Source: Alphaproteobacteria bacterium (GTDB lineage Bacteria; Pseudomonadota; Alphaproteobacteria; Rhizobiales; Xanthobacteraceae). Taken from it: DNA of 12,801 nucleotides. The notes below the pieces were generated by a model, which did not search any database, was not told the DNA's origin, and saw only the letters and a list, made by a program, of their open reading frames with translations. A program made the position numbers and the translations under genes. Every line of letters begins with the position of its first letter. The stretch's first letter is position 1. Location: positions 17,954-30,754 of the forward strand of contig VAZQ01000040.1 of the NCBI GenBank assembly GCA_005883115.1, given 5' to 3'. Shown piece after piece: positions 1 to 7,860 of this stretch.

Positions 1-142
1 TGAGGGGGAATCTTGCTTTGGTTGGACGGGTAATCAGCTCCGTTCCAACGAACTGCCGGCCAGTTTGCCTGGCTATCTTGGATGTGGCCAACGCTATTAT
101 GGGCACTACGAACGGTCCCTTGATTGACTGCTTAGGCGCTGG

Positions 143-1156
143 ATGGCGATGAATCGAGGCAACGCAGCGCAGTCCCGCGAGGAGCGCCTCATCGCGCGCT
201 ATTTCGCGCCGCTCGCAAAGCATGCCGGCGCGTTCGGCCTAGCCGACGACGCGGCTGCAATCACGCCGCCGGCTGGCTGCGACCTCGTGCTCAAGGCCGA
301 TGGCATCGTGGCCGGCGTGCATTTCTTTCCCGACGACCCCCCCGATACAGTTGCCAGGAAGGCGCTGCGTACAACCCTTTCCGATCTTGCCGCCAAAGGC
401 GCAAAGCCGCTCGGATTTCTGCTCACACTAGCACTGCCGGAAGGGACCGGAGAGGCATGGCTTGCCCCGTTCGCGCGCGGTCTCGGCGCCGATGCTGAGG
501 CCTTCGGCTGCCCGCTTTTGGGCGGCGATACCGATCGCACGGGCGGACCGATCACGGTTTCAATTGCGGCGCTCGGCGCCGTGCCGCAGGGCAAGATGTT
601 GCGACGCGCCGGCGCCAAAGCAGGCGATCGCGTGGTGGTCACCGGCACGATTGGCGACGCCGCGTTGGGTTTGCTGTTGCGACGTGATGGCTCTGCCGCT
701 GCGCGCTGGGGCCTCACGCGTGCGGCGCGCGGGGGCCTCGCGGCGCGTTATCTCGTGCCGGAACCACGCCTCGCCATTGCCGAAATTCTCCGCGCGCATG
801 CTTCGGCCGCAATGGATGTTTCGGACGGCCTCGCCGGGGATCTGGGCAAACTCTGCCGCGCTTCCGCTGTCACCGCCGAGATCGAAGTGGCACGTATTCC
901 GCTCTCGGAGGGCGCGCGCGCCGCTCTTTCAGTTGAGCCGGCGCTGATCGAAACGATCATCACGGGCGGCGACGACTACGAAGTTGTGGCATGCGTGCCG
1001 CCAGGCAAGGTCGAAGCATTGCGCCAGCAAGCGTCGGCCGTCGGGGTCGTGGTCACCGAGGTCGGCGCCATTTCAGCGGGGGAGGCGGAGGCGCGTTTTT
1101 TCGATGCGGACGGTGCTAAGCTCGTCTTTGCGCGACCGTCGTTCAGCCATTTCTGA
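143..1156 (+). CDS. thiL: Thiamine-monophosphate kinase
   Basis: ThiL phosphorylates thiamine monophosphate with ATP to thiamine diphosphate, the last step of TPP synthesis, in the cytosol. The 337-residue product has the full set of AIRS/ThiL-fold motifs. They are the acidic DDAA at about 35-38, the VLKADGIVAGVHF strand at 48-61, LSDLAAKGA at 79-87, GGDTDR at 127-132 (metal/ATP binding), MDVSDGL at 224-230 and GGDDYE at 275-280. Length is normal for the family (about 320-340). An ATG at 143 and one at 149 are both possible; an AGG six bases before 143 favours the first. In Alphaproteobacteria thiL often follows ribH-nusB; a preceding gene could end just before this window, but none is visible. 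The next gene is 106 bp away with its own promoter, so this looks like the end of a transcript. Confidence 0.95.
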   Translation: MAMNRGNAAQSREERLIARYFAPLAKHAGAFGLADDAAAITPPAGCDLVLKADGIVAGVHFFPDDPPDTVARKALRTTLSDLAAKGAKPLGFLLTLALPEGTGEAWLAPFARGLGADAEAFGCPLLGGDTDRTGGPITVSIAALGAVPQGKMLRRAGAKAGDRVVVTGTIGDAALGLLLRRDGSAAARWGLTRAARGGLAARYLVPEPRLAIAEILRAHASAAMDVSDGLAGDLGKLCRASAVTAEIEVARIPLSEGARAALSVEPALIETIITGGDDYEVVACVPPGKVEALRQQASAVGVVVTEVGAISAGEAEARFFDADGAKLVFARPSFSHF

Positions 1157-1158
1157 GC

Positions 1159-1206
1159 GTCTGCGGCCCGGAAGGGCCATCGGCACTAGGCCTGGGAGCG
1201 CCGCAG
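1159..1206 (+). terminator. Inverted repeats after thiL, possible weak terminator
   Basis: Just after the thiL stop lies GGCCC-GGAA-GGGCC (1165-1178), a 5-bp GC stem closed by a GNRA-type tetraloop. A wider alternative pairing CTGCGGC (1161-1167) with GCCGCAG (1200-1206) surrounds it. There is no T-tract, so intrinsic termination is uncertain; the structure could instead stabilise the thiL mRNA 3' end. Confidence 0.3.
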
Positions 1207-1230
1207 GCAGACACGCGTGCATCGCTCCGC

Positions 1231-1239
1231 TGCTATAAT
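1231..1239 (+). promoter_or_regulatory. Extended -10 promoter for the hydroxy-acid oxidase gene
   Basis: TGC-TATAAT is a perfect -10 hexamer (1234-1239) with the extended TGn element. No good -35 lies at 16-18 bp, which fits extended -10 promoters. Transcription would start near 1246, giving a leader of about 17 nt that contains the AAAGGG ribosome-binding site (1248-1253), nine bases before the ATG at 1263. The housekeeping sigma factor is the likely reader. Confidence 0.55.
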
Positions 1240-1262
1240 GATAGGCGAAAGGGCGAGCGCCC

Positions 1263-2501
1263 ATGCACGACACCACCGCCTTGCTTCGATCGGCCGCGAG
1301 TGATTACACGCCGGCCGACAATTCGCGTTTTCCCAAGCTGCATCGCCGCTTTCCGACGACTGCATATCTGCGCCAGCATGCTCGGTCGCATGTGCCGAGC
1401 TTCGCCTTCGAATACATGGATGGTGGCGCGGGCGGCGATGGCGGTATCGCGCGAAACTGGAACGCGTTCGATGCTATCGAGCTCGTGCCGCGCTATGGCG
1501 TCACCACCACCTTGCCGGCGGTGGATATCGAACTGTTCGGCCGGCGCTACTCGGCACCCATCGGCATCGCCCCAATGGGAGGCCCCTCGATCGTATGGCC
1601 GGGTGCTGACCAGTATCTGGCCGCCGCCGCCCAGCGCGCGCGTGTGCCTTACGTCCTCGGTCTGGTCGGGGGAATGATGGTCGAGCACGCAGCGGAGATC
1701 GCACCCGATGTGCTTTGGTTCCAGCTCTATCGTTGCTTCCGCAATGAGCATGCCATCGGTTTCGATCTCCTCCGCCGTGCCCAAGCCGCCGGGGTGCACG
1801 TCCTTGTCCTCACTGCGGACGTGCCCGTGCGCACGACGCGCCCACGGGAAGTGGTGGCCGGCATTACTTCGCCGTTCCAGCCGGATTTGCGTATGTTCGC
1901 TGCTATTCTCCGTTCGCCCGGCTATCTCCAGTCGCTATGGAAGCACGGTCAACCGCGCTTCGGTAATCTCAAGCCTTACGCCGGCGACACGGCCGATGTG
2001 AATGAGGTCGCGGCGTTTGTTCGACGCGAGATGGCCGGCGCCTTCACCTGGGAGGAGATCGGGCGCTACCGGGAGCGCTGGAAAGCACCGTTGGTGGTGA
2101 AGGGGCTTCTTCACCCGGCCGACGCGGAGAGGTGCGTGTCGCTAGGGGTGGACGGCATCATTGTCTCCAACCACGGCGGACGGCAGGTCGAAGGTTTGCC
2201 GACGTCCGTGGACGTGCTTCCCGCCATTGCTCGCGCCGTTGGCGGCCGGGCGACCGTGATGGTCGACAGCGGGATACGCTCGGGGCTCGATGTGGTGCGA
2301 GCGGTCGCGCTCGGCGCGGATGCCGCCTTTGCCGGTAAAGCGTTCTTGTGGGGTCTCGGCGCCCTCGGAGCGGAAGGCCCGCTTCATGTGATCGATCTCA
2401 TGATCGACGAGATGAGGGCGGCATTCGGCCAAATTGGCGCGCGACGGCCGGCGCAAGCGCGCTCGGTGGTGATTCGCCATCCCGGGGCATTGCATTTCTA
2501 A
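1263..2501 (+). CDS. FMN-dependent alpha-hydroxy-acid oxidase/dehydrogenase (L-lactate/glycolate type)
   Basis: This 412-residue protein belongs to the FMN-dependent alpha-hydroxy-acid dehydrogenase family (TIM barrel), which oxidises L-2-hydroxy acids to 2-oxo acids. Compared with plant glycolate oxidase, every catalytic position is present: Tyr51 (EYMDGGA), Tyr156 (FQLY), Asp186 and Arg193 (TADVP...R), Lys280 (LVVKG), and the base His304 with Arg307 in SNHGGRQ. The phosphate-binding DSGIRSGLDVVRAVALGA (335-352) and the following AFAGKAFLWGLG are intact, so it should be active. The start at 1263 has an AAAGGG Shine-Dalgarno at 1248-1253. No membrane anchor is seen in the barrel insertion around 195-260, and the substrate (lactate, glycolate, mandelate or another) cannot be told from sequence. 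No cytochrome b2 domain and no glcE/F or lldP partner is adjacent. It stands alone between thiL and the hppA region. Confidence 0.9.
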   Translation: MHDTTALLRSAASDYTPADNSRFPKLHRRFPTTAYLRQHARSHVPSFAFEYMDGGAGGDGGIARNWNAFDAIELVPRYGVTTTLPAVDIELFGRRYSAPIGIAPMGGPSIVWPGADQYLAAAAQRARVPYVLGLVGGMMVEHAAEIAPDVLWFQLYRCFRNEHAIGFDLLRRAQAAGVHVLVLTADVPVRTTRPREVVAGITSPFQPDLRMFAAILRSPGYLQSLWKHGQPRFGNLKPYAGDTADVNEVAAFVRREMAGAFTWEEIGRYRERWKAPLVVKGLLHPADAERCVSLGVDGIIVSNHGGRQVEGLPTSVDVLPAIARAVGGRATVMVDSGIRSGLDVVRAVALGADAAFAGKAFLWGLGALGAEGPLHVIDLMIDEMRAAFGQIGARRPAQARSVVIRHPGALHF

Positions 2502-2581
2502 TTTGCGTTTGGACCTGGTCCTCCTTACTACTGCTGACACTGCTGACGACCGCATCCCAACGTGACGCTGAGCGCCTATCT

Positions 2582-2610
2582 TTGACCCCATCCGCATTTG
2601 GGGACATTAT
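2582..2610 (+). promoter_or_regulatory. Probable sigma-70 promoter for the repeat lipoprotein gene
   Basis: TTGACC (2582-2587) and CATTAT (2605-2610) are separated by exactly 17 bp, a good alphaproteobacterial housekeeping promoter (5/6 and 4/6 matches). A start near 2617 leaves about 30 nt of leader before the ATG at 2647. The spacer holds a short palindrome, CCCCA...TGGGG, which could be an operator or chance. Confidence 0.45.
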
Positions 2611-2646
2611 TGATCCCACGTTACGGCCGAGCTCGAAAGGCTAGCC

Positions 2647-3861
2647 ATGGCTGATTTGGGTCAGCAGCCCAATCGAAAGCGGAGCCGGGTATTTCTGGCA
2701 ACGATGACGCTTGCGGCCGTTGCCGCTGTCGCCGGTCTTTCGGCTTGCAGCCAGCCCTCGGATTCACAACCGCCGACGGCACAGCGACAAGCCGCCGAGG
2801 AGCAGGCGCGCAGAGACACCGACGAGAAGGCGTGGGCTGACGCCGAGAAAACCGGCACCGTGGCCGCATACACAAGCTATCTGCAGAACTTCGGCTCGGG
2901 AGCACACGTGGCAGAGGCGAGCCAGCGCATCGTCAGTCTCAACGAGCAGGCGCGTAAGGATGCGGACGAGAAGGCCTGGGCTGAGGCCGAGAAGACCGGG
3001 ACTGCCGCGGCATACATGGCATATATCCAAAATTTCGGCGGTGGCGCGCACGTGGCGCAGGCCCGCCAGCGCGTCACGGAGCAAACCCGCAAGGAGGCGG
3101 ACGAAAAGGCTTGGGCCGATGCGGTGCGCGCCGGCACCGCTGCGGCCTTCACGGCCTATACCCAGAGCTTCAGCTCCGGCGCGCATGTCGCCGAGGCGCG
3201 CGAGCGCCTCGCGGCGCTCGACGAGCAAACCCGGAAGGAGGCGGACGAGAAAGCTTGGACCGATGCGATACGCGTCGGCACGCCCGCCGCATTCACCGGC
3301 TATATTCAGAAGTTCGGTTCCGGCGCGCACGTTGCCGAGGCACGCCAACGCGTCGCCGCGCTCGAGGACCAGGCGCGCAAAGAAGAAGACGAGAAAGCTT
3401 GGGCCGATGCTCTGCGTGCCGGCACTCCCTCCGCATTCACGACCTATATTCAGAAGTTCGGCTCCGGCGCGCACGTTGCCGAGGCGCGTCAGCGCGCCGC
3501 CGCGTTGGAGACGCAAGGGCGCAAAGAGGTGCCAAGCATCGACATTAAGAACACCTGCAAGGCGGCTGCGGGTGCAATGGTCAGCCTGATGGGAGGGACC
3601 ACAACGGAGCAGGATGTCAATGCGTGTCTCGACTCGGAGCAAAAGGCGCGTGATCAAATCGTCAAGGACCGCGCGACCTATTCATCGGCCGACAAGAAAC
3701 AGTGCATGCGAACGGGTGTGTACCTCCCCAGCTACGTGGAGTGGCTCACCTGCCTCGAGATGGAACGGGACGTGCGAAAAATGGAGCGCCAGCCCCAGTT
3801 TGGGACAGCTCCTTGGAGCCTGCCGAAAGTGAACCCCGCCATCAACTCCGCCGGGCGCTGA
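2647..3861 (+). CDS. Lipoprotein with five tandem ~48-residue repeats and a four-Cys C-terminal domain
   Basis: The 404-residue product starts with a basic n-region (RKRSR, 10-14), a hydrophobic stretch and a clear lipobox LSAC (31-34, acylated Cys34), so it should be a lipoprotein facing the periplasm. Residues 59-293 are five tandem repeats starting at 59, 107, 152, 200 and 248. Their pattern is [11 protein letters not shown]...Y...[13 protein letters not shown] followed by a charged helix. Repeat two is three residues shorter. The pattern resembles the helical-hairpin repeats found in some bacterial caspase-like and sulfatase-modifying-type proteins; that similarity is from memory. The C-terminal domain (about 298-380) has Cys304, Cys327, Cys353 and Cys369 and a [14 protein letters not shown] segment that I associate with rhizobial hypothetical lipoproteins. 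AAAGG at 2636-2640 supports the start. The gene precedes hppA on the same strand, with no clear terminator between them. Molecular function is unknown; a scaffold or envelope role is inference. Confidence 0.85.
   Translation: MADLGQQPNRKRSRVFLATMTLAAVAAVAGLSACSQPSDSQPPTAQRQAAEEQARRDTDEKAWADAEKTGTVAAYTSYLQNFGSGAHVAEASQRIVSLNEQARKDADEKAWAEAEKTGTAAAYMAYIQNFGGGAHVAQARQRVTEQTRKEADEKAWADAVRAGTAAAFTAYTQSFSSGAHVAEARERLAALDEQTRKEADEKAWTDAIRVGTPAAFTGYIQKFGSGAHVAEARQRVAALEDQARKEEDEKAWADALRAGTPSAFTTYIQKFGSGAHVAEARQRAAALETQGRKEVPSIDIKNTCKAAAGAMVSLMGGTTTEQDVNACLDSEQKARDQIVKDRATYSSADKKQCMRTGVYLPSYVEWLTCLEMERDVRKMERQPQFGTAPWSLPKVNPAINSAGR
2821..3525 (+). repeat. Five in-frame tandem repeats, ~144 bp period
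   Basis: In-frame repeat units begin at 2821, 2965, 3100, 3244 and 3388. The spacing is 144 bp except for unit two (135 bp). The last two units are nearly identical at the DNA level over part of their length: 3301-3342 matches 3445-3486 at 40 of 42 positions. This points to recent duplication or gene conversion at the 3' end, while units one to three have diverged. Confidence 0.85.
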
Positions 3862-4012
3862 GAACCCGACTGCCGCTATTTTCGAGCGTTGCGTCGCGGG
3901 GCTGTTTTTGGCAATGTCCGCGCCGCTTCAGGCCCTGGCCGACACATCGGGCTCGGCGCAGGCGGTAGCAGCATCCGCTCCGACCACTTCCGTCAAAGGG
4001 GATCTTCAACAA

Positions 4013-6145
4013 ATGACCGCTCTTTGGCTGATCGTCCTTTGTGGCGTGCTCGCCGTTCTCTACGCCGTGTGGGCGATCCGGTCTGTGCTAGCGTCCGATC
4101 CGGGCAGCGCACGCATGCAGGAGATCGCGGCAGCTGTGCGCGAAGGCGCCCAGGCTTATCTCAAGCGCCAGTACACGACGATCGGCATGGTAGGCGTCGT
4201 GATCTTCTTCATCCTCGCTTACTTTTTAGGATCCTCCGTTGCTATCGGATTCCTGATCGGTGCGGTGCTTTCGGGAGCCGCGGGCTTCATCGGCATGAAC
4301 GTGTCGGTGCGGGCCAACGTGCGAACCGCCCAGGCGGCGATCGGTTCACTCGCAAATGGACTCGAGCTGGCGTTCAAGGCCGGCGCCATCACGGGCCTCT
4401 TGGTCGCCGGTCTCGCGCTGCTCGGCGTGACCCTCTACTTCGGTTTTCTGATCGGCACGCGCCACATGGCGCCCGATGACCGCACCGTCATCGATGCGCT
4501 TGTGGCGCTGGGCTTCGGCGCCTCGCTCATCTCGATTTTTGCTCGTCTTGGTGGAGGCATTTTCACCAAGGGGGCGGACGTGGGAGGCGACCTCGTCGGC
4601 AAGATAGAGGCCGGCATTCCAGAGGATGATCCCCGCAATCCCGCCACCATCGCAGACAATGTCGGCGACAACGTCGGGGATTGCGCGGGCATGGCGGCCG
4701 ACTTGTTCGAGACCTATCCGGTGACGACTGTTGCTACGATGGTGCTCGCAGCCATCTTTTTCCGCACCGCCGGTGCCGGCGTGCTGCTCAAGATGATGAC
4801 CTATCCACTTGCGATCGGGGGCATCTGCATCATCACCTCAATCGTCGGAACGTTCTTCGTCAAGCTCGGTGCGAGCCAGTCGATCATGGGTGCGCTCTAC
4901 AAAGGCGTCATCGCGACGGGTGCGCTCTCACTCGCAGGCGTGGCGCTCGTCACGCATCTTCTGGTCGGGTTCGACACCGTACCGGGGCAATCTTATTCTG
5001 GCACGTCTTTGTTCATTTGCGGCGTGGTGGGACTCGGCGTCACCGGACTGATCATCTGGATTACCGAGTACTACACCGGCACGCATTTCCGCCCGGTACA
5101 GTCGATCGCAAAGGCGTCCGTCACCGGTCACGGCACCAACATCATCCAAGGTTTGGCCGTGTCCCTCGAGGCGACGGCTCCTCCCGCAATCGTCATCATC
5201 GCGGGCATTCTGATCAGCTACAAGCTCGCGGGTCTGTTCGGAATCGCGGTCGCCGTAACCACAATGCTTTCCCTCGCCGGCATTGTCGTGGCGCTCGACG
5301 CCTTTGGGCCCGTCACGGATAACGCCGGCGGCATTGCGGAGATGGCCGGGCTGCCCAAGGAGGTGCGCAAATCGACGGACGCTCTCGACGCGGTGGGCAA
5401 CACCACCAAGGCGGTCACGAAGGGCTATGCAATCGGCTCGGCCGGCCTCGGCGCACTCGTTCTGTTCGCCGCCTATAACGAGGATCTAAAATTTTTCATC
5501 GCGAATGCGGCGACCAACCCCTATTTCCAGGGAGTCCAGCTCGATTTCTCCCTGAACAATCCATACGTCGTGGCCGGACTATTGTTCGGCGGCTTGTTGC
5601 CTTATCTGTTCGGCGCGCTGGCTATGACGGCGGTTGGGCGCGCGGCGTCCGCTATCGTGGAGGAAGTGCGTCGGCAATTTCGCGAGAAGCCTGGCATCAT
5701 GCAAGGCAGCGACAAGCCCGACTACGGCCGTGCCGTCGACCTTCTCACCAAGGCTGCGATCAAAGAGATGGTCGTTCCCTCACTGCTGCCGGTGCTCTCG
5801 CCGATCGTTGTTTATTTCCTGATTTACTGGATCGCCGGCGGCGGCACGGCGGGCAGATCAGCGGCATTTTCTGCGGTGGGTGCAATGCTCCTCGGTGTGA
5901 TCGTCACCGGTCTGTTCGTCGCGATTTCAATGACTTCCGGCGGCGGCGCCTGGGACAATGCCAAGAAATACATCGAGGACGGTCATTACGGCGGCAAGGG
6001 TTCGGAGCCGCACAAGGCGGCGGTCACAGGCGATACGGTCGGCGATCCCTATAAGGACACAGCCGGTCCCGCGGTGAACCCGATGATCAAGATCACTAAT
6101 ATTGTTGCCCTCTTGTTACTTGCCGTGTTGGCGCACTGGCGCTGA
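4013..6145 (+). CDS. hppA: K+-independent proton-pumping membrane pyrophosphatase
   Basis: This integral inner-membrane enzyme couples hydrolysis of pyrophosphate to proton export. From the ATG at 4013 it is 710 residues, normal for the family, with the first transmembrane helix starting right after the start ([20 protein letters not shown]). The catalytic signatures are intact: [11 protein letters not shown] at 189-199 and DNVGDNVGD from 215. The cation determinant reads [10 protein letters not shown] with Lys466 and Thr469. In the family, Lys at this site (instead of Ala) marks the K+-independent class, all of which pump H+. AAAGGGG lies about 11 nt before 4013. Alternative in-frame starts are TTG 3908 and ATG 3914, and the open frame upstream encodes a signal-peptide-like stretch (see findings). 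The gene lies downstream of the repeat lipoprotein gene and converges on bamE. Confidence 0.95.
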   Translation: MTALWLIVLCGVLAVLYAVWAIRSVLASDPGSARMQEIAAAVREGAQAYLKRQYTTIGMVGVVIFFILAYFLGSSVAIGFLIGAVLSGAAGFIGMNVSVRANVRTAQAAIGSLANGLELAFKAGAITGLLVAGLALLGVTLYFGFLIGTRHMAPDDRTVIDALVALGFGASLISIFARLGGGIFTKGADVGGDLVGKIEAGIPEDDPRNPATIADNVGDNVGDCAGMAADLFETYPVTTVATMVLAAIFFRTAGAGVLLKMMTYPLAIGGICIITSIVGTFFVKLGASQSIMGALYKGVIATGALSLAGVALVTHLLVGFDTVPGQSYSGTSLFICGVVGLGVTGLIIWITEYYTGTHFRPVQSIAKASVTGHGTNIIQGLAVSLEATAPPAIVIIAGILISYKLAGLFGIAVAVTTMLSLAGIVVALDAFGPVTDNAGGIAEMAGLPKEVRKSTDALDAVGNTTKAVTKGYAIGSAGLGALVLFAAYNEDLKFFIANAATNPYFQGVQLDFSLNNPYVVAGLLFGGLLPYLFGALAMTAVGRAASAIVEEVRRQFREKPGIMQGSDKPDYGRAVDLLTKAAIKEMVVPSLLPVLSPIVVYFLIYWIAGGGTAGRSAAFSAVGAMLLGVIVTGLFVAISMTSGGGAWDNAKKYIEDGHYGGKGSEPHKAAVTGDTVGDPYKDTAGPAVNPMIKITNIVALLLLAVLAHWR

Positions 6146-6151
6146 TAACTT

Positions 6152-6164
6152 GGACGCGGCGTCC
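6152..6164. terminator. Small hairpin between convergent hppA and bamE
   Basis: GGAC-gcggc-GTCC sits in the 38-bp gap between the two convergent stops. The stem is short and no T-tract follows on either strand, so it is only a candidate bidirectional terminator. Confidence 0.25.
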
Positions 6165-6183
6165 GGGGGCACTCGGCCGAAGG

Positions 6184-6639
6184 CTAGAAGATCTTGAATA
6201 GTGCGTTGAGATACGCGACGTCCTTGCCGCCAGTCGGGGTGGCACGGCTAACGAAGTCGAACACCCTGCCGTCCTTCAGTCCATAATTCGCGAGGCGCTC
6301 CACTCTGCGGTTTTTGTCGAAATAAACCGCTATCACTCGCTGGTCGACTACCTGCTGCGGCATGAAGCCAATCGGCCGTTCGGCGCGCTGAGAGATGTAA
6401 TAGAAGGCCTCACCGCTCACCGTCGCGACGGTGGAGGGCGTCCCGAGCACGATCAGGACCTGTTCTTGGGTGGAACCGATTGGGATCTGCTCGAGTGCGC
6501 CTTCGGGGACGATGTAGCCGCGTTGGTAGGTCTCCGAAAAGCATGCGCCCAGCAGTACGCCGAGTGCCGCGATCGTCGCGAGCGTGGGGGCCATACGGCG
6601 CGAGCCAGGTGGTCTGTTCATGCGGCGCATCATGCCCAT
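6184..6639 (-). CDS. bamE: BamE/SmpA-family outer membrane protein assembly lipoprotein
   Basis: BamE is a small accessory lipoprotein of the BAM complex that inserts beta-barrel proteins into the outer membrane. The 151-residue product has a positively charged start, a hydrophobic stretch and a lipobox ending LLGAC (Cys33). The compact BamE domain follows: GALEQIPIGSTQEQVLIVLG (the helical pair with the conserved G-T/S-P turn), then strands AFYYISQ, RVIAVYFDKNRRVERLANYGL, and the C-terminal alphaproteobacterial tail ending in a Phe. Several Met codons (6639, 6633, 6630, 6621) could serve as start and none has a strong Shine-Dalgarno; the one at 6621 still leaves a good signal peptide. The gene converges with hppA and diverges from the bc1-chaperone gene only 68 bp away, so the two promoters must lie in or overlap that gap. 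Confidence 0.88.
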   Translation of the reverse strand: MGMMRRMNRPPGSRRMAPTLATIAALGVLLGACFSETYQRGYIVPEGALEQIPIGSTQEQVLIVLGTPSTVATVSGEAFYYISQRAERPIGFMPQQVVDQRVIAVYFDKNRRVERLANYGLKDGRVFDFVSRATPTGGKDVAYLNALFKIF

Positions 6640-6707
6640 ATCATTGTGGCGGGCGCTGGCGCATCGGTCTCCTCGGCGCTATATCGGGTCGGGCGCCGGG
6701 TAACCCG

Positions 6708-7268
6708 ATGATATTGAAGCTGTTTCGCCCCACTCCGTCGGACGACACCATCGCGCGGCTCTATGGCACGATCGTGGCACAGGCGCGCACGCCCGCCTTT
6801 TACCAGCTCTATGGGGTACCGGACACGGTTAGCGGCCGATTGGAAATGATGATGCTCCACATGGTGCTGATTTTGCAGCACCTCGAGCGAGGGGCGGCCT
6901 CCCTTCGCGCGCTCGGTCAGGGACTGTTCGACGCGTTCTGCCAGGACCTGGATGATAGCGTGCGTGAGATGGGCGTCGGCGATCTTGGGGTGCCGCGAAC
7001 CATGCGGCTGATCGGCGAGGCCTTTTATGGCCGGCAGGCTGTCTATCTCGCGGCCTTGGATGCACCGGACGATCAGCGGCTTGCTGGGGCCTTGCGGCGC
7101 AATGTGTTTGCCGGCAGCCCGCACCCCAGGCTAGCGGGTTGGCTTGCGTTCTACGTGCGCGAAACCGTGCGGCGGATTGCCGCTCAGGATCAATTGGAAC
7201 GCCCGCAACTCGCGTTTCCCGATCCCGAACAGGTCCTGCTGCAAGCGCGACGGGCATGGATGAACTGA
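6708..7268 (+). CDS. Ubiquinol-cytochrome c chaperone family protein (CBP3/UQCC1-like)
   Basis: The 186-residue product matches the ubiquinol-cytochrome c chaperone family, bacterial relatives of mitochondrial Cbp3/UQCC1 that assist assembly of cytochrome b in the bc1 complex. Family marks are the start MILKLFRP, the helical VPDTVSGRLEMMMLHM (37-52) and the signature LFDAFCQDLDDSVREMGVG (73-91) followed by VPRTM. No signal peptide is present, so it should act on the cytoplasmic side of the membrane. The ATG at 6708 is chosen because the family begins there; longer upstream reading (to 6480) would run antisense through bamE. The stop TGA overlaps the start of the DUF177 gene by one base, so the two are probably translationally coupled. 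A bc1 biogenesis factor placed with lipid-synthesis genes is typical of Alphaproteobacteria. A direct functional link is not shown. Confidence 0.88.
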   Translation: MILKLFRPTPSDDTIARLYGTIVAQARTPAFYQLYGVPDTVSGRLEMMMLHMVLILQHLERGAASLRALGQGLFDAFCQDLDDSVREMGVGDLGVPRTMRLIGEAFYGRQAVYLAALDAPDDQRLAGALRRNVFAGSPHPRLAGWLAFYVRETVRRIAAQDQLERPQLAFPDPEQVLLQARRAWMN

Positions 7269-7813
7269 TGACGCGGAGCGAACGCAGGTCCGGACGTCCG
7301 TGGAGCGTGCCGCTCGCACTCGGTGACGTCCCCGAAGCCGGCCGACACATCGATCTCGTGGCCGACACGAAGACGCGGGCCGCAGTCGCCGAGCATGCCG
7401 GGCTTGCCGCGCTGCCGCGTCTAGAAGCGAGCTTCGACGTGGCGCCGCATGGCCGCGGCGGCTTACGCGTGATTGGCCGACTGTCCGCTACTGTCGGCCA
7501 GACCTGTGTCGTCACGCTTGAGGCGCTCGAAAACGAAATCGAGGAGGCCATCGATCTGCTCTTCATGCCCGCCGAGGCCTTGCCATTGGTTGCTACCGCA
7601 GAGCTTGAGACGCCAGCCGATGCACCAGAGCCATTGATCGGCGGCGCAGTCGATCTTGGTGAGATCGCAACCGAATTTTTGATCCTCAGCCTCGATCCCT
7701 ATCCGCGCAAGGCGAACGCCGTGTTCCAGTCATCAACAGTCGGCGAGGATTCCGCGCATCCATTTGCCGCGCTCGCCTCGTTGAAAAAACGGCAGCCCGG
7801 TGAGGAGAGGTGA
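7268..7813 (+). CDS. DUF177/YceD-family protein
   Basis: This 181-residue protein belongs to the DUF177/YceD family, which in bacteria and plastids is linked to 23S rRNA accumulation and ribosome biogenesis. Seen here: [16 protein letters not shown] near the start (10-25), the core [15 protein letters not shown] with Cys80, the acidic [16 protein letters not shown] (125-140) followed by SLDPYPR, and the C-terminal [10 protein letters not shown] typical of the family. The second cysteine of the usual zinc-like pair is absent, as is common in alphaproteobacterial members. The ATG at 7268 lies inside TGATG, overlapping the stop of the chaperone gene; a Met at 7256 is a less likely alternative. 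In gammaproteobacteria yceD is followed by rpmF and plsX. Here rpmF is missing and plsX follows directly. Confidence 0.85.
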   Translation: MTRSERRSGRPWSVPLALGDVPEAGRHIDLVADTKTRAAVAEHAGLAALPRLEASFDVAPHGRGGLRVIGRLSATVGQTCVVTLEALENEIEEAIDLLFMPAEALPLVATAELETPADAPEPLIGGAVDLGEIATEFLILSLDPYPRKANAVFQSSTVGEDSAHPFAALASLKKRQPGEER

Positions 7814-7860
7814 TAAACGTCCCCTGTTGTGGGTCGCTTCGACGCGGTATTGTTGTTTCC

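Noticed and set aside
95..100. TATTAT upstream of thiL as a -10 element
   Set aside because: No acceptable -35 at 16-18 bp and no extended -10, so it is not called.
1..142. Possible end of a preceding gene such as nusB
   Set aside because: Frames open from the edge give no NusB-like sequence. A TGA at 1-3 could be a stop, but nothing supports it.
2711..3657. Long open frames of nearly 300 codons on both strands across the lipoprotein gene
   Set aside because: They are shadows of the in-frame DNA repeats: Arg/Pro/His-rich, periodic in the same way, with no family resemblance. The 2647 frame has the signal peptide, lipobox and ribosome-binding site.
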